A stretch of 64,000 nt of DNA from contig NZ_CP061768.1 of the NCBI RefSeq assembly GCF_013624435.2, positions 3,872,001 to 3,936,000 on the forward strand. The letters run 5' to 3'. Shown here one piece after another: positions 16,212 through 24,700 of the stretch; within the stretch, counting starts at the first letter, position 1; the number at the start of each line of letters is the position of its first letter. The position numbers and the translations under genes are program-made. The notes under the pieces are model-generated. The model saw nothing but the letters and a program-made list of their open reading frames with translations, searched no databases and was not told the origin of the DNA. This DNA is from Nocardioides campestrisoli. GTDB taxonomy: Bacteria > Actinomycetota > Actinomycetes > Propionibacteriales > Nocardioidaceae.

Positions 16212-16494
16212 GTGAGTCCCTCCTCGGGTCGGGCCCGGCACCGGGGCCGGACAGGGGTGACGGGGCGACGTGGCGCCGGGCGATCTCGCGCAGCGCCAGC
16301 AGGGCCACCACCGCGATCGCGGTCAGCAGTCCGTACGTACCCGCGACGGCGGCGGCCGACGCGGCCAGCGCCAGGTGGATGCGAGTGGTGGTCGGGGTCA
16401 GGTGCTGGGTCAGGGTGTGGGCGTGGACCAGCGAGTGGGCCAGCGAGTGCGTCTGCGTGTGGAGCTGGGCCTTGGACAACCGGGCCTTGAACAT
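16123..16494 (-). CDS. small His/Thr-rich membrane protein
   Basis: A 123-residue ORF begins MFKARLSKAQLHTQTHSL, preceded by GAGAGG. Residues 11-45 are a pattern of alternating His, Thr, Ser and Leu (HTQTHSLAHSLVHAHTLTQH). A 25-residue hydrophobic helix follows (AVAGTYGLLTAIAVVALLAL), then REIARRH. The last 30 codons overlap the start of the hemerythrin gene in another frame, which is unusual, so the true stop could be misread or the overlap genuine. The His pattern could bind metal, which would suit the neighbouring metal permease and Mn-catalase. No family recognised. Confidence 0.5.
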   Translation of the reverse strand: MFKARLSKAQLHTQTHSLAHSLVHAHTLTQHLTPTTTRIHLALAASAAAVAGTYGLLTAIAVVALLALREIARRHVAPSPLSGPGAGPDPRRDSHDVTGHAGRSAARRSVERAHPAEARPRAA

Positions 16495-16541
16495 GTTGTC
16501 GCCTCTCGTGCGGAGGGAGCGGACGAGCGAGGGTCGGCTCC

Positions 16542-17738
16542 TCACCGGAGGAGCAGCAGGGCGCCGCCGACGACCAGGGCCGGGAGCGTCGTGATCACCG
16601 CGGCCAGGAGCGCGGAGCGCCGGCGCAGGGCGAGCAGGGGGATCAAGGCGTCGCCGTCCTGGCTGATCGAGTTGGCCACCAGGGTGGACAACGGCATCCC
16701 GCCGCTGAGGAAGATCCCGGCGAAGACGATCTGCAGGGCACAGCCGGGGACCAGCCCGACCAGTGCACCCACCAGCACGCCGGCGACCCCGAAGAGCGGC
16801 AGCTGGGAGCCGTCGAACCCGGTGGTCGCCGAGAGCAGCGCCCACGCGACGTACGCCACGGTCACCCACATGGTGACGAAGGCGACCTCGCGGCCGCCCT
16901 GCCGCAGCACCTGGGCCATCGAGGACGGGGAGGCGGTGTCGGGGTCGTCGTCGGCGACCTGGCAGCCGTCGCGGAGGAAGCCGACCAGGCAGAGCGCCGT
17001 GCCCACCGCCCCCAGGGCGAGGTAGGGGTCCGCGCCCCCCAGCAGCTCGTCGCCGACCGCGGCCGGGTCGAGCAGCTGGAAGGTCACCGGCATGCTCACC
17101 AGCAGCCCGGCCCCGAGCAGCAGCCAGAGGGCACCGGGGAGGACGCCGAGCTCCTGCCACGCCCGCACACCGAGCGCGGCCACGGGCGACCCGGCACCGG
17201 GCGCGGGGACCGGGCCCCCTGCCTGGGCCCGCACGGTCCCCGGCACAGCCTCCCGAAGAGCGACGCCCGCCGGGGCGGCTGGGACCGGCGAGGTCCCGGA
17301 CCGGGGAGCGGCAGACCCGCTCCCCGGCACCGGGCGCAGGCCCTGCGCGGGATCGATCCCGAGCAGGTCGACCAGGTAGCCGGTGGTCACGCCGGTGACG
17401 ACCAGCAGCACCTTGAGCTGGAGGGTCAGCACCGGGTCGGCGGCCAGCAGCACCCACGCGGCGTCCCCGGTGGTGGCGACCAGGGCCGCCACCGCTGCGC
17501 CGTAGCTGACCGCGCCCCGGGCGTAGACCGCCATCACCACGATGGCGCCCCCGCACCCGGGCGGCACGGTCAGCAGGGCCGCCACCACGGGCCCCCACCC
17601 GCGGTGCCGCTCCAGGGCGGCGTCGAAGCGGGGGCCCCAGCGGTAGCGCGCCCAGCCGAAGGGCACCGCCAGCAGGGCGACGAAGACGCCGACCTGCATG
17701 AAGGCGTCGGCCATCGGGCGGATCACGAGCTCGATCAC
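16542..17738 (-). CDS. putative multi-TM heavy-metal/manganese exporter
   Basis: This 398-residue membrane protein has about ten hydrophobic segments and two related motifs, TVPPGCGGAIVVMAVY near residue 58 and LVPGCALQIVFAGIF near 325, each followed by a region with D (TTGDAAW and SQDGDALIPLL). This inverted-repeat PGC...GDA pattern is that of the ArsP_2-type putative 10-TM heavy-metal exporters, some annotated as manganese transporters. A Pro/Ala/Gly-rich loop at 130-190 splits the halves. It lies between Mn-catalase and the small membrane protein, all on the minus strand, consistent with manganese homeostasis. Confidence 0.75.
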   Translation of the reverse strand: MIELVIRPMADAFMQVGVFVALLAVPFGWARYRWGPRFDAALERHRGWGPVVAALLTVPPGCGGAIVVMAVYARGAVSYGAAVAALVATTGDAAWVLLAADPVLTLQLKVLLVVTGVTTGYLVDLLGIDPAQGLRPVPGSGSAAPRSGTSPVPAAPAGVALREAVPGTVRAQAGGPVPAPGAGSPVAALGVRAWQELGVLPGALWLLLGAGLLVSMPVTFQLLDPAAVGDELLGGADPYLALGAVGTALCLVGFLRDGCQVADDDPDTASPSSMAQVLRQGGREVAFVTMWVTVAYVAWALLSATTGFDGSQLPLFGVAGVLVGALVGLVPGCALQIVFAGIFLSGGMPLSTLVANSISQDGDALIPLLALRRRSALLAAVITTLPALVVGGALLLLR

Positions 17739-17769
17739 GGCAGCCTCCTCGGGGACGGGAGCGACCGGC

Positions 17770-18687
17770 TCACTCGCCGGTCAGCTTCTCCTTGGCCTTG
17801 TGCATGAGGTTCTCCGCGCCCTGCTTGAGCGAGCCCGCGGCGTTGCCCGGCGTGCCGGGGCCCATGCTGCCGTCGTACGTCGCGAACAGGAGCGGGTCGG
17901 GCGCGGGGACCTGGTTGATGTCGTCGGTCAGCGGGACGCCCTCGGCGAAGACCAGCTGCTCGTCGCCGACCAGGGCGGTGCCCTGGGCCCACCGGCCCTC
18001 GCCGGCGCGGCTGCCCTCGGTGAACGAGTAGAACGTGCGGGCCTGCTCGGCCTTCTCCTCCTCCTTGAGGGAGTCCTCGAGGCCGTCGGTGAAGCCGTCC
18101 TCGATCAGCTGCTCGATGCCCAGCAGCCACTGCTGCTGGTGGTAGGTGTCACGGGCCAGGTTGAACTGGAGCATCTCCTTGACCCCGGGGTCGTCGGTCA
18201 TCTGGTAGACCCGCGCGGTCTGGAGGCGGCTCTGCGCCTCCGCGGCGACGTTGTGCCGGAAGTCGGCCAGCATGTTGCCGCTGGCCACGATGTAGCCGCC
18301 GTTCCAGGGCACCCCCTGGCTGTTGGTCGGCATCGCGGCGCCGCCGGTGACGATCGCGTGCTGGACGTTCTGCCCACCCAGCACCGCGGCCAGCGCCGGG
18401 TTGGCGGCGGCCGCCTGGGCCTGGGTCTCCGACGGGGCGCCCTCGAGGAGCCGCGCCATCATCGTCACGAGCATCTCGACGTGACCGATCTCCTCGGTGC
18501 CGATGTCGAGGATCATGTCCTTGTACTTGCCGGGGACGCGGCAGTTCCAGCCCTGCCACAGGTACTGCATCATCACCGTCATCTCGCCGAACTGGCCACC
18601 GACCAGCTCCTGGAGCTTGGCGGCGAACAGGGCGTCGGGACGCTCGGGCTGGGCCTGGAACTGCAGCTGCTTGGTGTGCCGGTACAT
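17770..18687 (-). CDS. manganese catalase
   Basis: This 305-residue protein is the usual length for dimanganese catalase, which turns H2O2 into water and O2. The ligand helices are visible: LQELVGGQFGEMTVMMQYLWQGW, GTEEIGHVEMLVTMMARL and NLARDTYHQQQW supply the Glu and His ligands. The ATG at 18687 (MYRHTKQLQFQAQPERPD) follows AGAGGGAA. It is the first gene of the minus-strand oxidative-stress group and diverges from the SARP-like regulator, whose likely binding repeats lie in the shared 221-nt gap. Confidence 0.93.
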   Translation of the reverse strand: MYRHTKQLQFQAQPERPDALFAAKLQELVGGQFGEMTVMMQYLWQGWNCRVPGKYKDMILDIGTEEIGHVEMLVTMMARLLEGAPSETQAQAAAANPALAAVLGGQNVQHAIVTGGAAMPTNSQGVPWNGGYIVASGNMLADFRHNVAAEAQSRLQTARVYQMTDDPGVKEMLQFNLARDTYHQQQWLLGIEQLIEDGFTDGLEDSLKEEEKAEQARTFYSFTEGSRAGEGRWAQGTALVGDEQLVFAEGVPLTDDINQVPAPDPLLFATYDGSMGPGTPGNAAGSLKQGAENLMHKAKEKLTGE

Positions 18688-18770
18688 GGGGTTCCCTCTC
18701 GGTCCGGGGGCCAGGACGCCCCGTGGACCGACCACGTTGCGGGGCGGTCGTGTGTCCGGCGCGTGCCGCC

Positions 18771-18789
18771 GCGTCACGGTCGCGTCACG
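18771..18789 (+). promoter_or_regulatory. 11-bp-period direct repeats (SARP-type operator)
   Basis: GCGTCACG occurs at 18771-18778 and 18782-18789, an 11-bp period on the same DNA face. SARP regulators are known to bind short direct repeats with this spacing. The repeats lie in the gap between the divergent Mn-catalase and SARP-like genes. Confidence 0.5.
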
Positions 18790-18908
18790 AGGCCGCCACC
18801 CGCCCGACGCGCTTCCGGCACAGGCCGCGGCATGGCCCTCGCGTGGCGGGGTACGTGAAGAACCTGTTCGAGACCACGGGCGACCGTCTGCTACCTCCCG
18901 GAGCAGCC

Positions 18909-19694
18909 ATGCCACTCTCCGCCGGGCCATCCTCCGCCGGGCCATCCTCCTCCAGGCCACTCCCCGCCGGCCCCGCCTGGCTCTGCCTCCTCGGTGGGTT
19001 CGACCTGACGTACGACGGCCAGTCGCTGCGGGTCTCCACCTCGGCCCAGCGGCTGCTCGCCCACGTCGCGGTGACCTGCCGGGACCGGCCGGTGCGCCGC
19101 GCGGCGCTGGCCGAGCGCCTGTGGCCGGACACCAGCACCAGCCAGGCGACGGCCAACCTCCGCTCGGTGCTGTGGCGCCTGCCGCGCCCGCGTGGCCGAC
19201 AGCTGGTGCGTTGCGACACCACCACCCTGCGGCTCTCCCCCGACCTCAGCGTCGACCTGTGGGAGGCCGAGAGGCTCGCGTCCCTCTGCTGCGGGCCCGT
19301 GGGCCACCGACCGCTCCCGGACGGCGACCTGGCCGTGCTCGGCGAGGACCTGCTGCCGGACTGGGACGACCCGTGGCTGGAGGTGGAGCGGGAGAGCTAC
19401 CGCCAGCGCCGCCTGCACGCCCTGGAGAGCTGCGCGCACCGGCTGCGCGAGGAGGGCCGGTACGTCGACGCCCTGGGGGCGGGCCTGGCCGCGGTGCAGT
19501 CCGAGCCGCTGCGGGAGACCGCCCACCGCCGGGTGATCGAGGTGCACCTGGCCGAGGGCAACCAGGCCGAGGCGCTGCGCCAGTTCGACGGCTACCGCCG
19601 GATGCTGCGCGACGAGCTGGGCATCCCGCCCTCCCCCGCGATCAGGGAGCTGGTGGCCCCGCTGCTCGGGCGGCCGCTGGACCGCTCGGCCTGA
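18909..19694 (+). CDS. SARP-like regulator with BTAD domain
   Basis: This 261-residue protein has an N-terminal OmpR-like winged helix (LCLLGGFDLTYDGQSLRVSTSAQRLLAHVAV...LAERLWPD) and a C-terminal bacterial transcriptional activator domain (LEVERESYRQRRLHALESCAHRL...EPLRETAHRRVIEVHLAEGNQAEALRQFDGY). It lacks ATPase or TPR extensions, so it is a small SARP. I chose ATG 18909 after CCGGAGCAG. Codons 4-13 come from two exact 15-nt repeats at 18918-18947 (SAGPSSAGPSS). It diverges from Mn-catalase with 11-bp-period repeats between them, so it may activate that gene rather than an antibiotic cluster. Confidence 0.85.
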   Translation: MPLSAGPSSAGPSSSRPLPAGPAWLCLLGGFDLTYDGQSLRVSTSAQRLLAHVAVTCRDRPVRRAALAERLWPDTSTSQATANLRSVLWRLPRPRGRQLVRCDTTTLRLSPDLSVDLWEAERLASLCCGPVGHRPLPDGDLAVLGEDLLPDWDDPWLEVERESYRQRRLHALESCAHRLREEGRYVDALGAGLAAVQSEPLRETAHRRVIEVHLAEGNQAEALRQFDGYRRMLRDELGIPPSPAIRELVAPLLGRPLDRSA

Positions 19695-19724
19695 CCCGGA
19701 CCGCCCCGAGCTCGGTCCGGGTCA
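19692..19724. terminator. terminator between SARP-like gene and nadE
   Basis: A perfect 12-bp stem TGACCCGGACCG and its complement flank a 9-nt loop, starting at the SARP stop codon. It can serve both convergent genes. Confidence 0.75.
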
Positions 19725-19730
19725 GTCCGA

Positions 19731-19782
19731 CCCCCGCTGTGTGCCCCCGCTGTGTGCCCCCGCTGTGTGCCCCCGCTCTCAG
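19731..19782. repeat. 13-bp tandem repeat between convergent genes
   Basis: Three exact copies of CCCCCGCTGTGTG (19731-19769) are followed by a partial fourth copy that runs into the nadE stop region. The period is not a multiple of three and the array is non-coding. It is too short and spacerless to be CRISPR. Confidence 0.85.
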
Positions 19783-20612
19783 CCCAGCTCGACCGGTGCC
19801 GCGGGCAGCGCCCGCTTGTGCGCCGTCCGGTCGTAGGCGGCCTCGATCACCGACCGTGCCTCCTCGGAGACAGGTCCGCCGGTGAGGTAGGTGTCGATCT
19901 CCGCGTAGGTGACCCCGTGCGCCGTCTCGTCGGGCAGGGCCGGCCGGTCCTCCTCCAGGTCGGCGGTGGGCACCTTGTGCACCAGGTTCTCCGGAGCACC
20001 GAGGTGGACGCCGATCTGCCGGACCTGGTCCTTGGTCAGGCCCGCCAGCGGGGTGACGTCCGCGGCGCCGTCGCCGTGCTTGGTGAAGAAGCCCATCACC
20101 GCCTCGGCCGCCTGGTCGGTGCCGATCACCAGAGCGCCGAGCCGGCCGGCGACGGCGTACTGGGCGGTCATCCGCAGGCGGGCCTTGATGTTGCCCTTGA
20201 CGAAGTCGGCCTGCCCGCGGTCGGGGTAGCCGCCGACCGGCGTGGTGGCCGCGTGCAGCGGCTCGACCGCCGGCTTGATGTCGACGGTGACCACCTCGTC
20301 GGGGCCGATGAACTCCAGCGCCGCCTGCGCGTCGTGCTCGTCGGCCTGCGCCCCGTGCGGCAGCCGCACCGCGGTGAACCGGCCGCCCGCGCGCTCGCAG
20401 GCCAGCTGGGCCAGCTTGCCGGCCACCGTGGAGTCGACCCCGCCGGAGATGCCCAGCACGTAGCCGGACGCCTTCGCGCCGGTGAGGTAGTCGGCCAGGA
20501 ACGCGATCCGGCGCTCGGCCTCCGCCGCCGGGTCCAGGTCGGCGACCACCCCGAGGGCACGGGCGATCTCGTGCTGCCGGTCGCTGGTCCGCTCGGTGCT
20601 CTGCTGGGTCAT
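19779..20612 (-). CDS. nadE: NH3-dependent NAD+ synthetase
   Basis: This 277-residue enzyme amidates deamido-NAD to NAD using ATP and ammonia. The PP-loop SGGVDST lies at about 55-61, and the ammonia-type conserved blocks KGNIKARLRM, GTDQAAEAVMGFFTKHGDG and DVTPLAGLTKDQVR are present. The glutaminase domain of the long NadE form is absent, so it matches the short E. coli type in length. The ATG at 20612 starts MTQQSTERT. It is monocistronic, convergent with the SARP-like gene and divergent from the PEP-mutase-family gene. Confidence 0.95.
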   Translation of the reverse strand: MTQQSTERTSDRQHEIARALGVVADLDPAAEAERRIAFLADYLTGAKASGYVLGISGGVDSTVAGKLAQLACERAGGRFTAVRLPHGAQADEHDAQAALEFIGPDEVVTVDIKPAVEPLHAATTPVGGYPDRGQADFVKGNIKARLRMTAQYAVAGRLGALVIGTDQAAEAVMGFFTKHGDGAADVTPLAGLTKDQVRQIGVHLGAPENLVHKVPTADLEEDRPALPDETAHGVTYAEIDTYLTGGPVSEEARSVIEAAYDRTAHKRALPAAPVELG

Positions 20613-20719
20613 CGGTCCTCCGCGTCTGCTGTGGTGCCGGGCTCGAGGCTCCCGTTCCCGACCGGCGTGGCTTCATGCCCCGCGTTTCGGTGCCGGGAGG
20701 GCCGGGTACGACCGGGCTG

Positions 20720-20738
20720 CCGCCGAGTGACTCGGCGG
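20720..20738. promoter_or_regulatory. perfect palindrome in nadE / PEP-mutase intergenic region
   Basis: CCGCCGAGT-G-ACTCGGCGG is a perfect 9-bp inverted repeat with a 1-nt centre. It lies 108 nt upstream of nadE and about 145 nt upstream of the divergent gene. This size and symmetry suit a dimeric repressor site; the regulator is unknown. Confidence 0.4.
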
Positions 20739-20778
20739 CCCGAGCCGAGCGCAGACAACTGCGCCGGTGAGAGCAGAC

Positions 20779-20886
20779 GTGAGCAGAAAGGCACCACCCG
20801 TGGTCAACCGGATCGCCGACAACGTCCCCGGACTCCCGTGGCGGCTGCGCCGAGTCGCGGCGAGCCTCATCTGGGGCTGTCCGTGA
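20779..20886 (+). CDS. possible 35-residue leader ORF
   Basis: A GTG at 20779 opens a 35-codon frame (ending LRRVAASLIWGCP) whose TGA overlaps the GTG start of the PEP-mutase-family gene as GTGA. The overlap suggests translational coupling. However, no good ribosome-binding site is seen and no motif is recognisable. It could instead be an artefact of a mis-chosen downstream start. Confidence 0.25.
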   Translation: MSRKAPPVVNRIADNVPGLPWRLRRVAASLIWGCP

Positions 20887-21671
20887 GCGCGCTCCCCGAG
20901 GTCTCGGGCCGGGCCTCGCAGCTGCTGGGCCTGCACACGGCGCCCCGGCTGCTGACGGTCGTCAACGTCTGGGACGTGATCTCGGCCAAGGTGGTCGCGC
21001 AGACCGAGGGGACGCAGGCCCTGGCCACCGCGAGCCACTCCATCGCCGCCTCCCGCGGCTACGAGGACGGCGAGAACATCCCGGTCGACGAGATGCTGGC
21101 GGAGGTCGCCCGGATCGTGGAGGCGACCGACCTGCCGGTGAGCGCGGACCTGGAGGCGGGGTACTGCGACGCCGCCGACACCGTTCGGCGCGCGATCGGC
21201 GTCGGCGTGGTCGGGGCCAACCTCGAGGACCAGATGAAGCCGCTCGACGAGGCGGTGCGCGTGGTCGAGCAGGTGATGGAGGCCGCCCGCGCCGAGGGCG
21301 TCGACGACTTCGTGCTCAACGCCCGCACCGACGCCTTCGTCCTGGGCAAGGACCGGGACCGGGGCGAGGTGCTCGACGACGCCGTCACGCGCGGCCGGGC
21401 CTTCCTCGAGGCCGGCGCTCCCGTGGTCTTCGTGCCCGGGGTGCTCGACGAGCGGGAGGTCGCCACGCTGGTCGAGGCGTTCGGCCCGCAGCGCCTCACC
21501 CTGATCGGCCTGCCGGGCGTGCCCCCGCTGGCCAGGCTGGAGGAGCTGGGCGTCGCCCGGGTCTCCTACGGTCCCCTCTCCCAGCGGGTGGCGCTGACCG
21601 CCCTGCAGGAGCTGGTGGAGGACGTGCACCGCGGCGGCGGCGTGCCGGAGTCGGTGCGGCCGCTCAACTAG
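20883..21671 (+). CDS. isocitrate lyase/PEP mutase family protein
   Basis: This 262-residue TIM-barrel protein belongs to the ICL/PEP-mutase superfamily. Key parts are VVNVWDVISAKVVAQ at the N-terminus, SADLEAGY with the metal-binding Asp, GANLEDQM, and NARTDAFVLG. The catalytic loop does not show the KKCGH of true lyases, so the group is the uncharacterised PEP-mutase-like branch that cleaves or forms C-C or P-C bonds on oxaloacetate-like substrates. The GTG start overlaps a possible leader ORF. A strong bidirectional terminator follows. Confidence 0.85.
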   Translation: MSALPEVSGRASQLLGLHTAPRLLTVVNVWDVISAKVVAQTEGTQALATASHSIAASRGYEDGENIPVDEMLAEVARIVEATDLPVSADLEAGYCDAADTVRRAIGVGVVGANLEDQMKPLDEAVRVVEQVMEAARAEGVDDFVLNARTDAFVLGKDRDRGEVLDDAVTRGRAFLEAGAPVVFVPGVLDEREVATLVEAFGPQRLTLIGLPGVPPLARLEELGVARVSYGPLSQRVALTALQELVEDVHRGGGVPESVRPLN

Positions 21672-21682
21672 TCGACGAGCCA

Positions 21683-21726
21683 CACGCCGAAGGCCCCAGC
21701 GACTCGTCGCTGGGGCCTTCGGCGTG
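21683..21726. terminator. strong bidirectional terminator
   Basis: A perfect 20-bp stem (left arm begins CACGCCGAAGGCCCC) closes on a CTCG loop. It lies between the PEP-mutase-family gene (stop 21671) and the convergent secreted hydrolase gene (stop 21743). Confidence 0.9.
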
Positions 21727-21742
21727 GTGAGCTCGGTGAGGC

Positions 21743-24700
21743 TCAGCGCTTGCGCAGCACCACCTTCCGGCTCGCGGTCGCGCTCTGACCGGTGGCGTCG
21801 GTGTAGGTGACCGTCACCGCGACCCGGACCTTGCCAGTGCGCGCGAGCTTCTTGCGCAGGGCGGGCTTGAGGCGCACCGTGAGCTGGCGGCTCCCGGTGG
21901 TCTCCTTGCTGACCGGGACCGCCTTCTTGCCGGTCAGGGCCACGGAACCGGCGCCACTGGCGTTCACCCGGATCTTGACGAGGCCCTTCTTCTTGTCGGC
22001 CGAGGTCTTGCCCAGACCCACCGTCGGCGCGGCCACGGTCGGCGGCGCACCGGGGGTGGGCACGGCCGTCGGGGTCGGGGTCGGCGTCGGCTCCGGCGTG
22101 GGCTCGGCGACGGTCACGGTGAGCGCCGGCGAGGTCGTCCGCTGACCCGCGGAGTCGGTCACCACGGCGGTGAACTCGACCTCGTCGCCCACGTGCTCTG
22201 CCCCGGCCTTCCAGGAGAAGGCGTACGGAGGGGAGTCGACGACCTCGACCAGCTCGCCGTCGGCGTAGAGCGCCGCCGAGCGGACCGCGTGGTCGTCGGT
22301 GCCGCGCACCAGCGGGTTCACCGTGTCGCCCTGGGCGACCACCAGGCCGGTCCCGGGGTCGACCAGCTGCGCGGTCGGGGCGGCGTCGGCCACCCGGCCC
22401 TCGCGGCTCGGCACCGAGGCCGGCACGCTGCTGGCCCGCGACTGCACCGTCACCGTGGCGGCGTTGGCCGAGTCACGGCCCGAGACGGCCTCCTGACCGG
22501 TGGTCGGGTCGGCCGGGCCGCCCACGACCGGGTTGCCGGTGCCCAGGTGGCTGCCCGAGACCACGACCGGAGCGCCCTCGCGGACGCCGGTGCCGTCGGC
22601 GTTGCCGTTGTAGACGGCGTAGCCGTTGCCGGTCAGGCTGCTGGTCGAGACGGTCAGCGCGCCGGCCGTCTCGGTCCCCGCGTCGGCCAGGAGCACGCCG
22701 TACGACTTCGACGGGTCGGGCCGGAAGTAGTTCCCGGTGACCCGGCTGCTGCGGACGAAGCCGGTGGTGCCGGCGGCGTACTCGATGCCGGTCTGGGCGA
22801 CGACCGCGTTGGGGCGGCCGGTCACCACGGTGCCGGTGACGTGGCCCTTCTCGACGATCCCGCGGCGGGCCGTGTTCGCCGGCCGGCCGTCGGGGCCGCT
22901 GGCCCCGTCGAAGAGGATCCCGCCCGACTGGTAGCCGGAGACCCGGCTGTTCGCGACGGTGACCTCGTTCTCCACCGTGCCCGGGCCCTCGCCCTTGATC
23001 ACACCGGTCTTGACGATGCCCCAGCCGTGCGGGTTCTCCGCCAGCTCGGCGGCGTTCGTGGCGGAGCGCAGCGGCCCGACGACGCTCTCGGAGACCCGAC
23101 CGGCCGCGCCGAAGAACGCGATGCCGGCCTCGGCCCAGACCGAGCCCGAGGTGACGGTGACCCCGGAGATGTCGACGAACAGCTCGTTGGTGTCGGTCGA
23201 GCCCAGCGACTGGCGCGAGACGGTGATGACGTTGCCGCCCCCGTCACGCAGGTACGGCGTCGCGCCCGCGAGCGTTCCCAGCGACTGGTCCGGCTTGATC
23301 GTGACCTTGTCGGCACCCGCGCCCTTGATCTTCAGCGGCTTGGTGATGGTCAGGCCGTTGACCGCCCCGGTCGCGACCGGGTTGGAGGCGTGGAAGACCG
23401 GCGTCGAGGACTCCTCGTACACCCCGGCGCAGACCACGATGGTGTCCCACGGCGAGGCCAGGTCGACCGCCTCCTGGATGGAGGTGGTGTCCGCACTGGG
23501 GCACTGGACGCGGTCGTCGTCGACCAGCCAGCTGGTGCCGGCGCCCGGCTTGCCGACGGTGTCGATCAGCGCGAGGTTGCCCGGCGTCACGTCGTAGTCG
23601 GCGAGCAGGTCGGCCGGGTCCGGGCCGGACGTCGGGCCGGAGCCGGCGCCCTGGTCCGGCGCGGTGCCGTCGGAGAGGATCAGGTCGGCGTCCACGGACT
23701 CCTGGAAGCGGACGTCGGCGAGCTGGATCGAGCCCGAGGCCGGCGTGCCGTCCACGCCGAAGCGCAGCTCCAGGCTGTCCAGTGCGGCGAGGTCGACGCC
23801 CTGGGCGGCGAACTCGCTCAGCGGGACCCGGATCTGGTCCAGCACGATGTGCATCCGCGCGGTCTGGTTGCCCGTCGACATGTGCAGGGCGTTGCCCCAC
23901 CGCTCGTCACCCGCGCGGACCGTGCCCTCGTTGCCCTCGGCATCGGTCAGGGCGATGACGAAGTCCTGCGTGGTCGAGGCGGGGTCGTAGCTGACCGGCG
24001 GCTGACCGCTGCGGTCGGCGACGGCGCCCGGGTTGCGCAGGTCGAAGTAGTTGACGTCGGCGCCCATGGCCAGCGCCTCGAGCCCGCTCATGTCCGCGGA
24101 CGCAGCGGGGATGTCGGCCCGCAGGGTGGCCGTCCGGCCCTCCTCCCAGGCGAGCGCCAGCTGGCGACCGTAGGAGTGGTTGACCGGGGAGTTCTCCCGC
24201 ATGCCGTTCTGGCCGCCGAGCGCCGCCTTGCCCGGGAGCGGGCACGGCTTGACCGCGGTCGGCTGGGTGGACTTGCCCAGCTGGGCGGGGGCGAAGTCGT
24301 CGGGCTCGGGGTTGCACCAGTCGAAGCCGGGCTTGGTGGTCGCCGGCACCGGGACGCCTCCGTCGGCGAGGTACGGGTTGACGAACCCCTTGCCCTCGAG
24401 GGCACCGCCGAGGGCGTTGACCTTCAGGGGCGCCTGGATCTCGGGGCGGATCACGTCGACCCGCTCCTGGGTGCCGGGGAAGTAGCTGGTGGAGACCCGC
24501 TCCTCGCAGCCGATCGCCCGGCCGGAGTCGCTGGTCGGGCACGCCGAGGCAGGGATCTGCAGGTGCGACTCGGTGTCGGAGAGCTCACCGGTCAGGTACG
24601 GGTCGAAGGCACCCTCGCCGCCGACGTACCGGCGGAAGAACGCGCTCATCGTGGCGAGCCCGATCTTCTCCTGGTCACCCATCCGCGCCGGGTCACCGGA

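Noticed and set aside
19731..19782. CRISPR array
   Set aside because: Repeats of 13 bp are contiguous with no spacers and no cas genes are nearby.
20883..21671. True isocitrate lyase
   Set aside because: The protein is about 260 residues and lacks the KKCGH catalytic motif, so only the superfamily is claimed.
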